Positions 1 through 9,530 of a DNA stretch of 64,000 bases are shown here, piece by piece. The number at the start of each line of letters is the position of its first letter. The stretch's first letter is position 1. The DNA comes from Candidatus Roizmanbacteria bacterium (GTDB taxonomy: Bacteria > Patescibacteriota > Microgenomatia > UBA1406 > GWC2-37-13): NCBI GenBank assembly GCA_016214055.1, contig JACRPE010000002.1, positions 23,716 to 87,715 of the forward strand. Direction: 5' to 3'. The notes beneath the pieces are model-generated. The model was not told the DNA's origin and made no database searches. It was given only the letters and a program-made list of their open reading frames with translations. Position numbers and translations under genes: made by a program.

Positions 1-527
1 ATAAAGCGTTTACGATATGAGGGATCTCTCAGCTTCTTGAATCCGCATGAAGAATAATTTTCATTCTTACAACCGGGAGTTTGGTTACCATCTTTATCCC
101 AGTAATTCCATAGCTCAGGCTGTTCATCCCACCACTGTACCCCATTCAATGGCATAAATACAGGCAAATCTTCCTCTTCCGCAATTTCCATAATGCGTCG
201 GGCCTGTATTACATACTTAGACTGAGAGGATGGAGTATCTTTTGGAAAATTCATGTATTCAAGAAGAGCACTCCAGGCAAGTCGGCGGGTATCATTTCCC
301 ACTGTCAGATTGTTCTTCCACCTTCGCAACTCAGTTTTAATTTGAGGTTTTATTTTTCCTTGCCATTCCTTTTCAGGAGCCGCCCAATCGTGAAAGTAAA
401 AATTGGCAAAATTAATAACCAGATACTGAGGGTCACTATCGATTTCAAAGGCGTAGGCTGATTCGACCTTAAGCACTCCTAATATAACTATTATAAGAGT
501 TATAATAGTTATAATTTTCTTAGTCAT
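1..527 (-). CDS. Secreted protein of unknown function, C-terminus cut by window edge
   Basis: An open frame runs from an ATG at 525-527 leftward past the edge, so only about 175 N-terminal residues are visible. The first 26 or so residues form a signal peptide: lysines, then a long Ile/Leu/Val stretch, then VESAYA. The mature part is Trp- and Tyr-rich, with motifs such as LPVFMPLNGVQWWDEQPELW. This resembles carbohydrate-active TIM-barrel proteins, but I cannot assign a family. It is divergent from dus, with about 17 bp between start codons, so the two share an A/T-rich promoter region. Confidence 0.7.
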   Translation of the reverse strand, partial: MTKKIITIITLIIVILGVLKVESAYAFEIDSDPQYLVINFANFYFHDWAAPEKEWQGKIKPQIKTELRRWKNNLTVGNDTRRLAWSALLEYMNFPKDTPSSQSKYVIQARRIMEIAEEEDLPVFMPLNGVQWWDEQPELWNYWDKDGNQTPGCKNENYSSCGFKKLRDPSYRKRF

Positions 528-544
528 ACTCTATTTTACATAAT

Positions 545-1573
545 ATGATCAATTGGACAACAATAAAAAAATCCATCATTGGGCTTGCCCCAATGGATGG
601 TATAACTGACGCCGCGTACCGGGAATTGATTGACAAATACAGTAAACCTGACGTTCTTTTCACCGAATTTGTTGCAGTTGAGGGTATTACTCATGGCGTA
701 ACCAGTCTTTTTAAATGTTTTTTAAGGCATAAAACAGAAACGCCTATCATAGCGCAACTCTTTGGATCGGATCTGAAAGCTTTCTATAAAGCTACATTTA
801 TTGCGGCCGAGTTAGGATTTGATGGGATAGATATAAATATGGGATGCCCTGATAATAATATTATGAAGAAGGGCGGGGGAGGGGCTCTCATCGGAAAACC
901 GGATCATGCAAAAAACATCATTAAAACGGTTAAAGAGGCAGTAAATGATTGGTATGAAGGGAAAAGTATGGAAGATGCCCAAGTCGCACCAAAAATAATT
1001 GAATGGATCAAATCAATCGCGTCTCCCTCTTTTTCAAAAAGAAATAAACTTCCCGTGACGGTAAAAACCCGGACTGGACTGGATTATTCAGTGACTGAAT
1101 TTTGGATATCACAACTTCTTGAAGCAAGTCCCGAAGCAATTACATTACACGGAAGAACTTTGCTGCAGATGTACAAAGGTTTGGCTGATTGGGTAGAAAT
1201 TGAGAAAGCTTCAAAATTAGTAAGGCAAACAAGCACGATATTTTTGGGAAATGGAGATGTAAAGACGATGGCACAAGCAAAAAAGAGAATTGAGGAATAT
1301 GACTTGGACGGAATACTTGTAGGACGTGGAACCCTTGGTAATCCCTGGTTTTTTTCAGACAAAGTTCCAACCTTGAAAGAACGGTTTGCTGCAATGGTAG
1401 AACACAGTGATTTATATTTGAAATACCGTCCTGAGCTCAAGTTATACCCCATGCGCAAGCATCTGGCATGGTACTGCACTGGATTTGAAGGGAGCCGGGC
1501 AGTACGCGACCGGTTGATGAAAGTAGTGACTATAGAGGATCTCAAATCAATACTTTCGAGCCTCCAGACTTGA
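545..1573 (+). CDS. dus: tRNA-dihydrouridine synthase
   Basis: A 342-residue flavoprotein that reduces uridine to dihydrouridine in the tRNA D-loop. The TIM barrel opens with GLAPMDGITD. It carries the catalytic-cysteine segment DINMGCPDNNIMKKGGGGAL (Cys about residue 101), the PVTVKTRTGLD phosphate-binding strand, and LHGRT followed by GNGDV near the FMN phosphate. Length is usual for DusA/B-type enzymes; I do not assign the subfamily. The ATG at 545 follows an A/T-rich stretch with no Shine-Dalgarno. A promoter for the next small gene begins inside its stop codon region at 1570. Confidence 0.93.
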   Translation: MINWTTIKKSIIGLAPMDGITDAAYRELIDKYSKPDVLFTEFVAVEGITHGVTSLFKCFLRHKTETPIIAQLFGSDLKAFYKATFIAAELGFDGIDINMGCPDNNIMKKGGGGALIGKPDHAKNIIKTVKEAVNDWYEGKSMEDAQVAPKIIEWIKSIASPSFSKRNKLPVTVKTRTGLDYSVTEFWISQLLEASPEAITLHGRTLLQMYKGLADWVEIEKASKLVRQTSTIFLGNGDVKTMAQAKKRIEEYDLDGILVGRGTLGNPWFFSDKVPTLKERFAAMVEHSDLYLKYRPELKLYPMRKHLAWYCTGFEGSRAVRDRLMKVVTIEDLKSILSSLQT

Positions 1574-1598
1574 CAAATACTCCAATCAAGTGTATACT
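1570..1598 (+). promoter_or_regulatory. Sigma-70-type promoter
   Basis: TTGACA at 1570-1575 and TATACT at 1593-1598, separated by exactly 17 nt. The expected transcription start near 1605 is only about 4 nt before the ATG at 1609, so the transcript should be essentially leaderless. Confidence 0.75.
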
Positions 1599-1608
1599 AT
1601 AAGCTATT

Positions 1609-1764
1609 ATGGCATACGGAACCAGGACAGTACAACTCAAATCAGTTCGTCGTAATTATATTAAAGAAGTCACTCAAATCGATACATTTGTGAGCAGGTT
1701 CTTCCTATTTCTTACCCTCTTCACCATTGCCCTTCTTTGCTTGAGGCTTATTGTTAGAATCTAA
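1609..1764 (+). CDS. Small single-span membrane protein
   Basis: A 51-residue protein, MAYGTRTVQL to LIVRI. Residues 1-27 are polar and basic and residues 28-50 form one hydrophobic helix (FVSRFFLFLTLFTIALLCL). A near-perfect promoter lies directly in front. The last 4 bp overlap the end of obg on the opposite strand. The layout resembles a small inner-membrane protein with a cytoplasmic basic head, but no family is recognised and no function is proposed. Confidence 0.6.
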   Translation: MAYGTRTVQLKSVRRNYIKEVTQIDTFVSRFFLFLTLFTIALLCLRLIVRI

Positions 1765-2723
1765 GTACTACTTAATTCTTTTAACAAATCCTTTAACTTT
1801 TCAAGTGCATCTGCATCGTACACAGACACACAAAAAATCTTTGGATTTATCTTCTTAAATGTTTTTAATTTGAGAAGTCTGTCTTTAGGCAATATTAAGT
1901 CTGACTTAGTTAAAAGAAGTAATTCAGGCTTCTTTAATAACTCAGGGTTATATGCTCCTAACTCCTCGCGTACTGTCTTGTATTCATTTTCCATCACAGC
2001 CATATCACGGTCACAGGCAACACAGTGTATTAAAAGCTTCACTTTTTCGACATGTTTCAGAAAGCGTATTCCCAATCCGCGGCCTTTTGATGCGCCTTCT
2101 ATGAGGCCGGGAATATCCGCCAATACAATGTCTCCCATCGCTCCTAAATTGGGTTCGATCGTAGTAAAGGGGTAAGGGGCTACGCGTGCTGTTGCGGCAG
2201 TCAATTCATTCAGCAGACTGCTTTTACCCGCATTAGGCAGACCGATAAATCCGATATCTGCTATCAAGCGCATAACCGCTTTAAATGTCCGAACTTCACC
2301 CGGTTGACCTTTGTCAGCCTGACGGGGACTGCGATTGGTGGGGGATTTATAAAAATCATTACCATGACCACCCTTTCCACCCTGGCATACCATAATCATC
2401 TCCCCGTTTGCAGGAATAATGACGATTTTTCCCGTCGATTGTTCGCGCAACTCAGTCCCGATTGGAAAGTCCAATATGAGGTCCATGCCATGCGCACCGG
2501 TCTTAGTTGCACCACCGCCATTTTCACCTTTTGAAGCTTCATACTTTGTTTTTTCGGTATATTTATGCAGTGTGGTGAGATTTATATTCACCCGTACGAA
2601 GACGTTTCCACCTTGACCTCCATCTCCACCGGATGGACCACTTTTTAAACCGGGAAAGAATGATACGTTACCAGCCCCTCCACGTCCGCCGCTGAGAATG
2701 ATATAAGCTTCGTCAATTAACAT
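1761..2723 (-). CDS. obg: GTPase Obg/CgtA
   Basis: A 320-residue ribosome-associated GTPase involved in late 50S assembly. The N-terminal Obg fold shows the typical glycine-rich repeats (GGRGGAGN, GPSGGDGGQGGN). It is followed by the G domain with P-loop GLPNAGKSS, switch II DIPGLIEGA and specificity motif TKSDL. The protein stops after the G domain, so the C-terminal OCT domain of many homologues is absent. A TATAAT at 2730-2735 ends 6 nt before the ATG, predicting a leaderless mRNA. Confidence 0.95.
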   Translation of the reverse strand: MLIDEAYIILSGGRGGAGNVSFFPGLKSGPSGGDGGQGGNVFVRVNINLTTLHKYTEKTKYEASKGENGGGATKTGAHGMDLILDFPIGTELREQSTGKIVIIPANGEMIMVCQGGKGGHGNDFYKSPTNRSPRQADKGQPGEVRTFKAVMRLIADIGFIGLPNAGKSSLLNELTAATARVAPYPFTTIEPNLGAMGDIVLADIPGLIEGASKGRGLGIRFLKHVEKVKLLIHCVACDRDMAVMENEYKTVREELGAYNPELLKKPELLLLTKSDLILPKDRLLKLKTFKKINPKIFCVSVYDADALEKLKDLLKELSST

Positions 2724-2730
2724 GGCCCCA

Positions 2731-3114
2731 TTATACTCTTTTTTCCTCTACTCGTATATGGTCATCTGAGTTCCAGCCAGGTTTTGATGTGCACTTTACC
2801 CATGTTTCATCCCCTTTTGCACTATGTATTTCCTGTGGTTGCATAGTGAACGACTCACCTGGTTTCAAATGATATGTTTTTCCTTCAACTATTAAGTCCA
2901 ATTCTCCTTTTATAACTTCATATGTTTCAGTACTTTTTTTATGATAATGGGGAGTTGTTTCATCTATTACACCGATAGCAACACTATATGATGGATGTAA
3001 TTGAGATGGCTCTATCTCACATAAGATCTCGGTAAGATTATTTCTATTATTTAAAACAACCGACTTACCAGGGTATGTTTTTTTCAGTTCGGCGATGACT
3101 TCATTAATTCTCAT
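2731..3114 (-). CDS. Cupin-domain protein
   Basis: A 127-residue single cupin. The conserved block reads HYHKKSTETYEVIKGELDL, with His/His/Glu metal-ligand candidates, followed by LKPGESFTMQPQEIHSAKG, which supplies the second-motif histidine. Substrate is not predictable; small cupins of this type include sugar isomerases and binding proteins. It is upstream of obg on the same strand. The start lies inside an A/T-rich region with TACAAT 5 nt before the ATG. Confidence 0.8.
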   Translation of the reverse strand: MRINEVIAELKKTYPGKSVVLNNRNNLTEILCEIEPSQLHPSYSVAIGVIDETTPHYHKKSTETYEVIKGELDLIVEGKTYHLKPGESFTMQPQEIHSAKGDETWVKCTSKPGWNSDDHIRVEEKRV

Positions 3115-3173
3115 ACTCTATTGTACCAAATATATTTAATTACTTAAAAAATCATCATTTGTTATAGTTAAAT

Positions 3174-3932
3174 ATGTCCAGTAAAGGTCAAAAGAACACA
3201 TCGTTTACTTTTGTTGAGATACTTGTTATCATCTCAATTCTTGGTGCCGTTGCCATGGGAAGTAGTATTGGTCTTGCCAAACAGCTTTCAAAAGCGAGAG
3301 ATGCAGAACGAAAGCTTTTACTGAAGCCCCTCTATAACGCTCTTGAGAATTACTATGATTCGACACTTTGTTATCCAGCATTTCTTCCTTCCTGTGGGCA
3401 AAAATTACTCTTGAGAAATATAACACTTCTTGATTCAGTCCCTTGTGACCCACTGACGCATCTTCCCTATACCTACATAACTGATAATGTGGTATGTAAT
3501 ACTCAATTTAAATTGTATGCAAAACTTGAGAATAAGGAGGACAGGGATATTGCATATTTAGGTTGTACTTATGGGTGTGGTCCTGATTGCTTATATAATT
3601 ACGGATTTGCAAGCTCTAACACCTGGCTTGAAACTTGTCCCGGCCCAATAACTCCTACTAAAGTTCCTACTCCAACTCCAAGTTCTCCTACTCCAACAGT
3701 AACATTACCAATTACTTCAACGACACCCACAATAACATTAACCCCCACACCATCATTGCAACCCGCACAGTACGTATGTGCGCCTGGGTTAGGTAATGAC
3801 GGTCACTGTACCTTATTTGTCTATCCTGAATTAAGCGAGTGCCCTATCATTTGGTTAGATGATCCAACATGCGACAATTCATGCAATATTAAAGCCAATC
3901 ATTGCAAAACTTCAAAAGGAAAAAAGAATTAG
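3174..3932 (+). CDS. Type IV pseudopilin-like secreted protein
   Basis: A 252-residue protein with a prepilin N-terminus: a short basic leader, then SFTFVEILVIISILGAVAMG with Glu at mature position 5 and a long hydrophobic helix. The usual Gly before the cleavage site is Ser here. The body is Cys-rich. A Thr/Pro-rich linker occupies about residues 158-198 and a second Cys-rich segment follows. The Pro/Thr linker suggests an extended surface domain. No pilus genes are adjacent, so it is probably a minor pilin or adhesin. TATAGT lies 5 nt before the ATG. Confidence 0.75.
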   Translation: MSSKGQKNTSFTFVEILVIISILGAVAMGSSIGLAKQLSKARDAERKLLLKPLYNALENYYDSTLCYPAFLPSCGQKLLLRNITLLDSVPCDPLTHLPYTYITDNVVCNTQFKLYAKLENKEDRDIAYLGCTYGCGPDCLYNYGFASSNTWLETCPGPITPTKVPTPTPSSPTPTVTLPITSTTPTITLTPTPSLQPAQYVCAPGLGNDGHCTLFVYPELSECPIIWLDDPTCDNSCNIKANHCKTSKGKKN

Positions 3933-3950
3933 TTTAATTCTGTCCATTTA

Positions 3951-5339
3951 TTATTTTGTAAAAATTAAATGTTTATGTAAATATTTGCGCGTAAACCTGT
4001 CCATATATCCCATAAAAAAAGTGTAAGTTTTAAATGGCATATCGTTCAGCTTGAAATTAATCTCATCGAGTAATTGCTGTGTTGTATCTATTGTATCACC
4101 CCCTATGCCTCCCCGGTAAATATAATAGGGTTTCGGTCCGAGCCAAAAACTGTCATTAATGAGTTTTGCGTTTTTTGCCTGCTCGTATAAAGCTGTGCCG
4201 GGAAATACCCAGACTGATCCCACCGTCCCGACTTCATCAGGTTTCATCTTTTTGATCAGTTTTTTTGACATAATTTTATCCTGCTCTGTTTCACGCGGGA
4301 GGCCGTACATCATAAGCGCATTCGCTTTTATTCCTGCAAGTTTGGTGATCTTAATTGCTTTTTCTATCATCTCAACATCAGTTCTTTTGTTAATTTTGAC
4401 GAGCATACCGGGAGATCCTGACTCTATTCCATAACTTAGTTCATAAAAGCCTGCTTTTTTCATCATTTTCAACAGTCTGATATCAACTTTATCTACGCGT
4501 GTAGTTCCATAAATAGCTATTTTAAGTTTCCTCTTAATTATTTCTTTGCAAAAAAGAATTATATCATCACGACTGCCGGTAAGAGTATCATCCTGAAAAA
4601 CAAAGTGCTTTGCTCCAAATCTATTCATGAGAGACTCAACCTCATCTGCCACTAATTTACCATTACGCCACCGGTACCCCTTCCAAATCATCCAACTTGA
4701 ACAAAATGTACATGAAGCCATACAGCCTCTCGAGAAAATAAGAGGAAAACGTACTTCCCGAGCGAGGTCTACGCCATTCACTATTCCCTCACCACGTGCA
4801 GGATAAATTTTAGGATTCACCAGTTCCCATGCGGGCGGAGGAAGACTGTTTAAATCCTGTAACATGGGACGATTGGGATTTTCAATAACTTTGTTGTGTT
4901 TACGCCACGCAAGCCCCTGTATTTTAGATAGTGGTAAACCAATCACGAGTTCAAAAAGAGTTATTTCACCCTCACCGCGAACCACATAGTCAACCTCCGG
5001 GTAATACTCAAGCATTTGCTTCCACATGAGGGTAGGGTGAACATTCCCAAACACCGTGGCTACACCAGGAATGAGGCGCTTAGAGACTTTTGCTACCCAA
5101 AGACCTTGATGACGTCCTGGGGTGAGTGCGCCAATACCAACTAAGTCAGGCTTAAATTCTTTCAAAGCTTGTATCACTTTCCACTCTCCTTCAATTGCCC
5201 CGTCGACCATACGGACATCAACTCCTTTACAGTTCTTTTTTAGATATGCGCCTAGATAAAGTAGTCCCAAAGGGCTTGGTTTATACCCTCCCTGAGCAAC
5301 CTTTGGGGGATTAACAAGTAGTACTCTCCTAAATCTCAT
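3951..5339 (-). CDS. B12-binding-domain radical SAM protein
   Basis: A 462-residue protein. The N-terminal cobalamin-binding-like Rossmann domain begins MRFRRVLLVNPP and includes PDLVGIGALTPGRHQG. The radical SAM domain follows, with the cluster motif GCMASCTFC (CxxxCxxC, about residues 206-213) and GIESGSPGML. This is the architecture of B12-dependent radical SAM methyltransferases and of BchE- or HpnJ-like enzymes; the substrate cannot be read from sequence. It is divergent from pgi. TATAAT at 5346-5351 ends 6 nt before the start codon. Confidence 0.88.
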   Translation of the reverse strand: MRFRRVLLVNPPKVAQGGYKPSPLGLLYLGAYLKKNCKGVDVRMVDGAIEGEWKVIQALKEFKPDLVGIGALTPGRHQGLWVAKVSKRLIPGVATVFGNVHPTLMWKQMLEYYPEVDYVVRGEGEITLFELVIGLPLSKIQGLAWRKHNKVIENPNRPMLQDLNSLPPPAWELVNPKIYPARGEGIVNGVDLAREVRFPLIFSRGCMASCTFCSSWMIWKGYRWRNGKLVADEVESLMNRFGAKHFVFQDDTLTGSRDDIILFCKEIIKRKLKIAIYGTTRVDKVDIRLLKMMKKAGFYELSYGIESGSPGMLVKINKRTDVEMIEKAIKITKLAGIKANALMMYGLPRETEQDKIMSKKLIKKMKPDEVGTVGSVWVFPGTALYEQAKNAKLINDSFWLGPKPYYIYRGGIGGDTIDTTQQLLDEINFKLNDMPFKTYTFFMGYMDRFTRKYLHKHLIFTK

Positions 5340-5389
5340 CTAAATATTATAACATGGGAAATCAATATGGAATTTGCTATACTTTTACT

Positions 5390-6757
5390 ATGACAACACA
5401 TGATTTAACCTATGATGACTCACTCATGCGGAGTGAAAACGTGGGAGTACGGGGAGTACGGAATGATAAAATATTTCAAATAAATAAAGAGTATCTTCCT
5501 CAATATAAAAGTATTTCTGAAAAACTTCAAAACAAACAGTTTGATTTTGCGAACTTGTGCTATGACCGCAAAATATTATCCCAATGTAAGACGGTATGGC
5601 AACCGTACGCTTCTTTCACGAAAAAAGTTGTTTTTGTGGGAATTGGGGGAGGTTCACAAACGGCTAAAATGCTTTACTATGCATTCGGGCGTACTCCAAA
5701 GAATCTGCAGGTATATTTTGTGGGTGATTATACCGATCCGGATGAGTTCTTAAGATTGCGTTCTGAAATCGAAGGTCATGAAGCGGAGACAAGCGTAGTT
5801 GTCCTTTCCAAATCAGGTACCACAGTTGAGGTTGGCGCAGGTTATCTTTATTTCCGTGATTTTATGCAGGATAAACTGAAGGAGTCCTGGAAGAAGCATT
5901 TTTTATTTGTTACCGGAGCTCATGAGGGCATTCTCATAAAAGAGGCAAAAGAAAATGGATTAACACACATTCCTACATCGGTTGTGGGAGATCGCTTTGC
6001 TCCATTTTCTTCACTTGGTTTATTACCTGCGGTCGTAATGGGAATAGATGCTGAGAAGCTTCTGACCGGAGGGGCATTGATGTTTGGTCATATAGTAAAA
6101 AGCTCACAGGAAAAAAATATTGCCTGGAGTATGGCGGTCTACCAGCATATCTATCAGAAGATGTATGGAATAAACCAGTTTGTCACCATGTCCTATATAT
6201 CACGGCTTGAAGAGTTCAACATGTGGCTCCGTGAAATGTGGGGAGAATCTTTAGGAAAAGAAAAGAAGGGTCTCATCCTATTTCCCGCAATGGGTCCCAA
6301 GGACCAGCACTCGGTCTTACAGACGTTTAACGATGGTCATTGGTTCAGTACATTCCTTTTTATATCTCAATCTTCTTTTGATGAGGAAATTTCTATTGAA
6401 AATAGGGGGATTACCGATCTAAACCATCTAGATGGAAAAAAACTTTCCTATATTACTAATGCTTCATGCCGCAATACTCAGCTTACCCTGAAGAATTATA
6501 ACCGGCCCTCAGCTCAGCTCATCGTCTCTGAATTTAACGAGAAGACAATGGGTGAGCTCATTGCTTTGTTTGAGATGGTTGTCCTCTATCTGGGCGAATT
6601 TGTGGGGTTAAAGAATGTCTTTGATCAGCCAGCGGTGACTGAGAGTCGCCTATTTATTGATGCAAGTATGAAGCGGCCCGGGTCTGAAGAATTTCAACAA
6701 AACTTAACAAAAATGGAAGAGAATATAAAGCACACGGTTATCACGTTCCCCACCTAA
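5390..6757 (+). CDS. pgi: Glucose-6-phosphate isomerase
   Basis: A 455-residue SIS-fold isomerase interconverting glucose-6-phosphate and fructose-6-phosphate. Visible motifs are FVGIGGGSQTAKM, VVLSKSGTTVEV (sugar-phosphate binding) and GPKDQHSVLQTFNDG near the C-terminus (catalytic His/Gln region). I start at 5390 rather than the in-frame ATG at 5354. An extended -10 (TGC-TATACT, 5378-5383) ends 6 nt before 5390, so the upstream ATG would not be in the transcript. It is followed within 6 bp by an aminotransferase. Confidence 0.9.
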   Translation: MTTHDLTYDDSLMRSENVGVRGVRNDKIFQINKEYLPQYKSISEKLQNKQFDFANLCYDRKILSQCKTVWQPYASFTKKVVFVGIGGGSQTAKMLYYAFGRTPKNLQVYFVGDYTDPDEFLRLRSEIEGHEAETSVVVLSKSGTTVEVGAGYLYFRDFMQDKLKESWKKHFLFVTGAHEGILIKEAKENGLTHIPTSVVGDRFAPFSSLGLLPAVVMGIDAEKLLTGGALMFGHIVKSSQEKNIAWSMAVYQHIYQKMYGINQFVTMSYISRLEEFNMWLREMWGESLGKEKKGLILFPAMGPKDQHSVLQTFNDGHWFSTFLFISQSSFDEEISIENRGITDLNHLDGKKLSYITNASCRNTQLTLKNYNRPSAQLIVSEFNEKTMGELIALFEMVVLYLGEFVGLKNVFDQPAVTESRLFIDASMKRPGSEEFQQNLTKMEENIKHTVITFPT

Positions 6758-6762
6758 TACCA

Positions 6763-7986
6763 ATGTTTGACTCAAAAAAATATTTCTCAAAAAGATTGGG
6801 ATCGATGGAGGGCAGTGCTATTCGGGATTTGTTAAAACAGGCAGGCGTCCCCGGATTTATATCCCTCGGTGGGGGATACCCTGATCCAAAAAGTTTCCCC
6901 TCTTCTTTATTTGATACTCTCAATCAGAGAGTAAAGAATAAATATGGGAATGGCGTCTATCAATATGGAAAGACAGAAGGTTTTGACCCCTTGCTTCAGA
7001 TTCTACCCCAATTCTTTCAAAGAGCAAATAGAAAGGTAAAGGCGTTCCCCGATACTATATCGATCACGACCGGATCACAACAGGCGCTTACCATGCTGGG
7101 GATGTTGTTTATTGATCCGGGAGATTTAATAGCTGTTGAGTCCCCCACCTATCTGGGGGCTATTCAGGCCTTTAACCCATTTGGCCCGAAGTATATTGAG
7201 ATGGAGACCGATGAGAACGGTATCGTTCCCGAAAATTTAGACCAGCTGCTCACGAAACACCCATCAATAAAATTTATGTATACCGTATCCACCTTTCAAA
7301 ACCCAACGGGGAAAACAATCCCGCCTGAAAGAAGAAAGCAAATTGCAACATTGTTGGTAAAACATGGGAAGCTGGCAATTGAGGATGATCCTTACAGCGA
7401 ACTGAGGTATGAAGGTGTACCCGTACCCTCGTTACAATCCTTTGCTCATGATCACGTCATTCATCTCTTTACCTTTTCAAAGACGTTTGCACCAGATTTC
7501 CGTCTGGGTGGAATAGTTGCGCCTCCTGATATCCGTAATGCCTCAGTCATGATAAAACAGGGGCTTGATCTTTGTACCAGTAACCATGACCAGGCGATGG
7601 TGGCAGAGTATCTCTCCGGCAATTATTTAGATCCACATATAAAGGAGATCGTAGCTCTTTACAAACCACGCAGAGATTGTATGATGAAGGCGATTGACAC
7701 TTATTTTCCCTCAATTTTCCAGCACACCTGCCCTGAGGGGGGTATGTTTATTTGGGTTTCTTTGAAGGAAGGAATCAGTCTTGAAGAAGAAAAACTTGAT
7801 ATGAAGAAAATTCTTTTGGAGACTGTTTCTCAAAAAGTAGGTTTTGTTCCGGGGAGCGCTTTCTTCGCTCGGAAGGATCATTCGCCCTTCTCCATGCGCT
7901 TAAACTTTACGAATCAAACTGAGGAAAATATTGAGAAGGGTATAGAAATAATTGGAAAAATTCTCCAGAAACATCTCAAATTGTAA
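6763..7986 (+). CDS. PLP-dependent aminotransferase, class I/II
   Basis: A 407-residue fold-type I aminotransferase. It has TTGSQQALTMLG (cofactor phosphate), FQNPTGKTI (Asn of the PLP pocket), IEDDPYSELRYEG (Asp pairing the pyridine N), the Schiff-base lysine in FTFSKTFAPDFRLGG, and the substrate arginine in FSMRLNFTN. It resembles the 2-aminoadipate/aromatic (LysN-like) subgroup. It starts 5 bp after pgi and is probably co-transcribed with it. The amino acid substrate is uncertain. Confidence 0.88.
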   Translation: MFDSKKYFSKRLGSMEGSAIRDLLKQAGVPGFISLGGGYPDPKSFPSSLFDTLNQRVKNKYGNGVYQYGKTEGFDPLLQILPQFFQRANRKVKAFPDTISITTGSQQALTMLGMLFIDPGDLIAVESPTYLGAIQAFNPFGPKYIEMETDENGIVPENLDQLLTKHPSIKFMYTVSTFQNPTGKTIPPERRKQIATLLVKHGKLAIEDDPYSELRYEGVPVPSLQSFAHDHVIHLFTFSKTFAPDFRLGGIVAPPDIRNASVMIKQGLDLCTSNHDQAMVAEYLSGNYLDPHIKEIVALYKPRRDCMMKAIDTYFPSIFQHTCPEGGMFIWVSLKEGISLEEEKLDMKKILLETVSQKVGFVPGSAFFARKDHSPFSMRLNFTNQTEENIEKGIEIIGKILQKHLKL

Positions 7987-7996
7987 ACAAAACATT

Positions 7997-9442
7997 ATGC
8001 TTGATTCACCAGATGTTCCGAGAGTTGGTCAGCTTACAGAAAGAGTCGCTACTACTCCTTTAGCACACTATAGTCGAAATGTATTAGATAGATTGCGTGT
8101 AGTTCAATATTTATGGTCATATGAAAATTCTAAATTCTTAAGAACGCGCAACGCTCCAGTTAATACGAATGATATCCAAGCTTTACAGACACATGTTGCA
8201 ATGGTGTTTGAAAAGGATGACGGTTTTTATGCTAAACCTGACACTCATACGAGGCCTGAATGGGAAGATGGTTTACCAACTCATCCAAAAGCTGTTCCCT
8301 TAAATTATGATCCTTTAGTGATTCAAAATGGTATCGGTTGGTATAACAAACTTAAAGCTCCTTTTAATGAAATTACGCATAAACTTGGTGGCAAATGGGG
8401 TAGTGATACTGTGATATCTTATCTCATCGATCAATTTGAAAAGAGACTAATGGAATTAGCATATAAAAGAAGTGTTGATTTACCTCTTAATTTCCTAGAT
8501 CAGAATGTGCTCATTAATTTTGTACTTGGAACTGACAAACAAAATTTATTTTCGATTGATGAAGCAAATGTAAGTATTGTTAATACAGATTCAACAACGA
8601 ACTTGCACGCCGAAGCTAAGCTAATCGGTGAGAAGATTGCAAGAGATAATGAAATTGCAAAACCACTATTTGAAAAAGCATTCCGCGATGTGCTTATTGA
8701 TGATTCTCTGACAAATTTACAAGCTGAAACAAGAGTTATGAGCCATGAACTTGATGCACCAACCCAAACCCAAATTTTCCAGGTTCCGCATGATGGTGTC
8801 GGTGCAGATGTTGTATCCAGCAAGAACAATCGCATAGTAGTTGTCGATGGAGAGGGCTTTGGAAATTCTGGAAAAAGAATGAAAGCTGAACGTCTTGCAA
8901 AGAAATTACTTGATACTGATGAACCACTGACAACAACGGAATCTTATATAGCGTTAGAGTTTAAGAATGACGAAATGATAATAAGAGCTAGAGGAGGGTA
9001 TGTTGTAATATGGAATGTTAATACATCTAATTTACTTGAGCCAAAAGTTGTTTATTCCGACGACGACTCAGTTTCGCTCAAGGACACACAGGAAAAAATT
9101 GACATTAGAAATGCCAGATATGTAGCTATTTTTACAGATGGCGGTATTGATTTACTTGGGGAGAATGTATTGTTTGGACATTCTAAAGATTTTAGTAGAA
9201 ATGCTCATGAGGCTGTGGAATCAATTGGGATGGGAGGTCTCAATAAAAAAGAAGTCGTTGGATATCTTGAATATAATCTTTTAGAACCAATCACAAACTT
9301 ACTAAATGCAAATAGCAATCACCAAACTATGCCAGAAAACGTTAAAATGTTTTTTAATGAAATGCAACAAAATAAACCCAAATTAAAACAAATGCATGAC
9401 GACGCAACTTTTACATTTACCTGCTTAGGTAAAGAAGCATAG
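7997..9442 (+). CDS. Hypothetical protein, 481 aa
   Basis: No family is recognised. The frame is open from 7952, but the ATG at 7997 avoids a 35-bp overlap with the aminotransferase and follows its stop by 10 bp. The protein is mostly soluble and charged, with no signal peptide or membrane segment. It has a central acidic, helix-prone region and a C-terminal half containing YVVIWNVNTSN and VAIFTDGGIDLLG, which look like beta-strand-rich sections. Base composition is more A-rich than that of its upstream neighbours, in keeping with the accessory genes that follow. Confidence 0.75.
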   Translation: MLDSPDVPRVGQLTERVATTPLAHYSRNVLDRLRVVQYLWSYENSKFLRTRNAPVNTNDIQALQTHVAMVFEKDDGFYAKPDTHTRPEWEDGLPTHPKAVPLNYDPLVIQNGIGWYNKLKAPFNEITHKLGGKWGSDTVISYLIDQFEKRLMELAYKRSVDLPLNFLDQNVLINFVLGTDKQNLFSIDEANVSIVNTDSTTNLHAEAKLIGEKIARDNEIAKPLFEKAFRDVLIDDSLTNLQAETRVMSHELDAPTQTQIFQVPHDGVGADVVSSKNNRIVVVDGEGFGNSGKRMKAERLAKKLLDTDEPLTTTESYIALEFKNDEMIIRARGGYVVIWNVNTSNLLEPKVVYSDDDSVSLKDTQEKIDIRNARYVAIFTDGGIDLLGENVLFGHSKDFSRNAHEAVESIGMGGLNKKEVVGYLEYNLLEPITNLLNANSNHQTMPENVKMFFNEMQQNKPKLKQMHDDATFTFTCLGKEA

Positions 9443-9530
9443 CCAACCAAGAGTCCTATGCTCCATGATAAATATTGAGAAGGGGACACAAATAGTTGTG
9501 TACTTATTAAAAAAAGCATTACAATAATTC

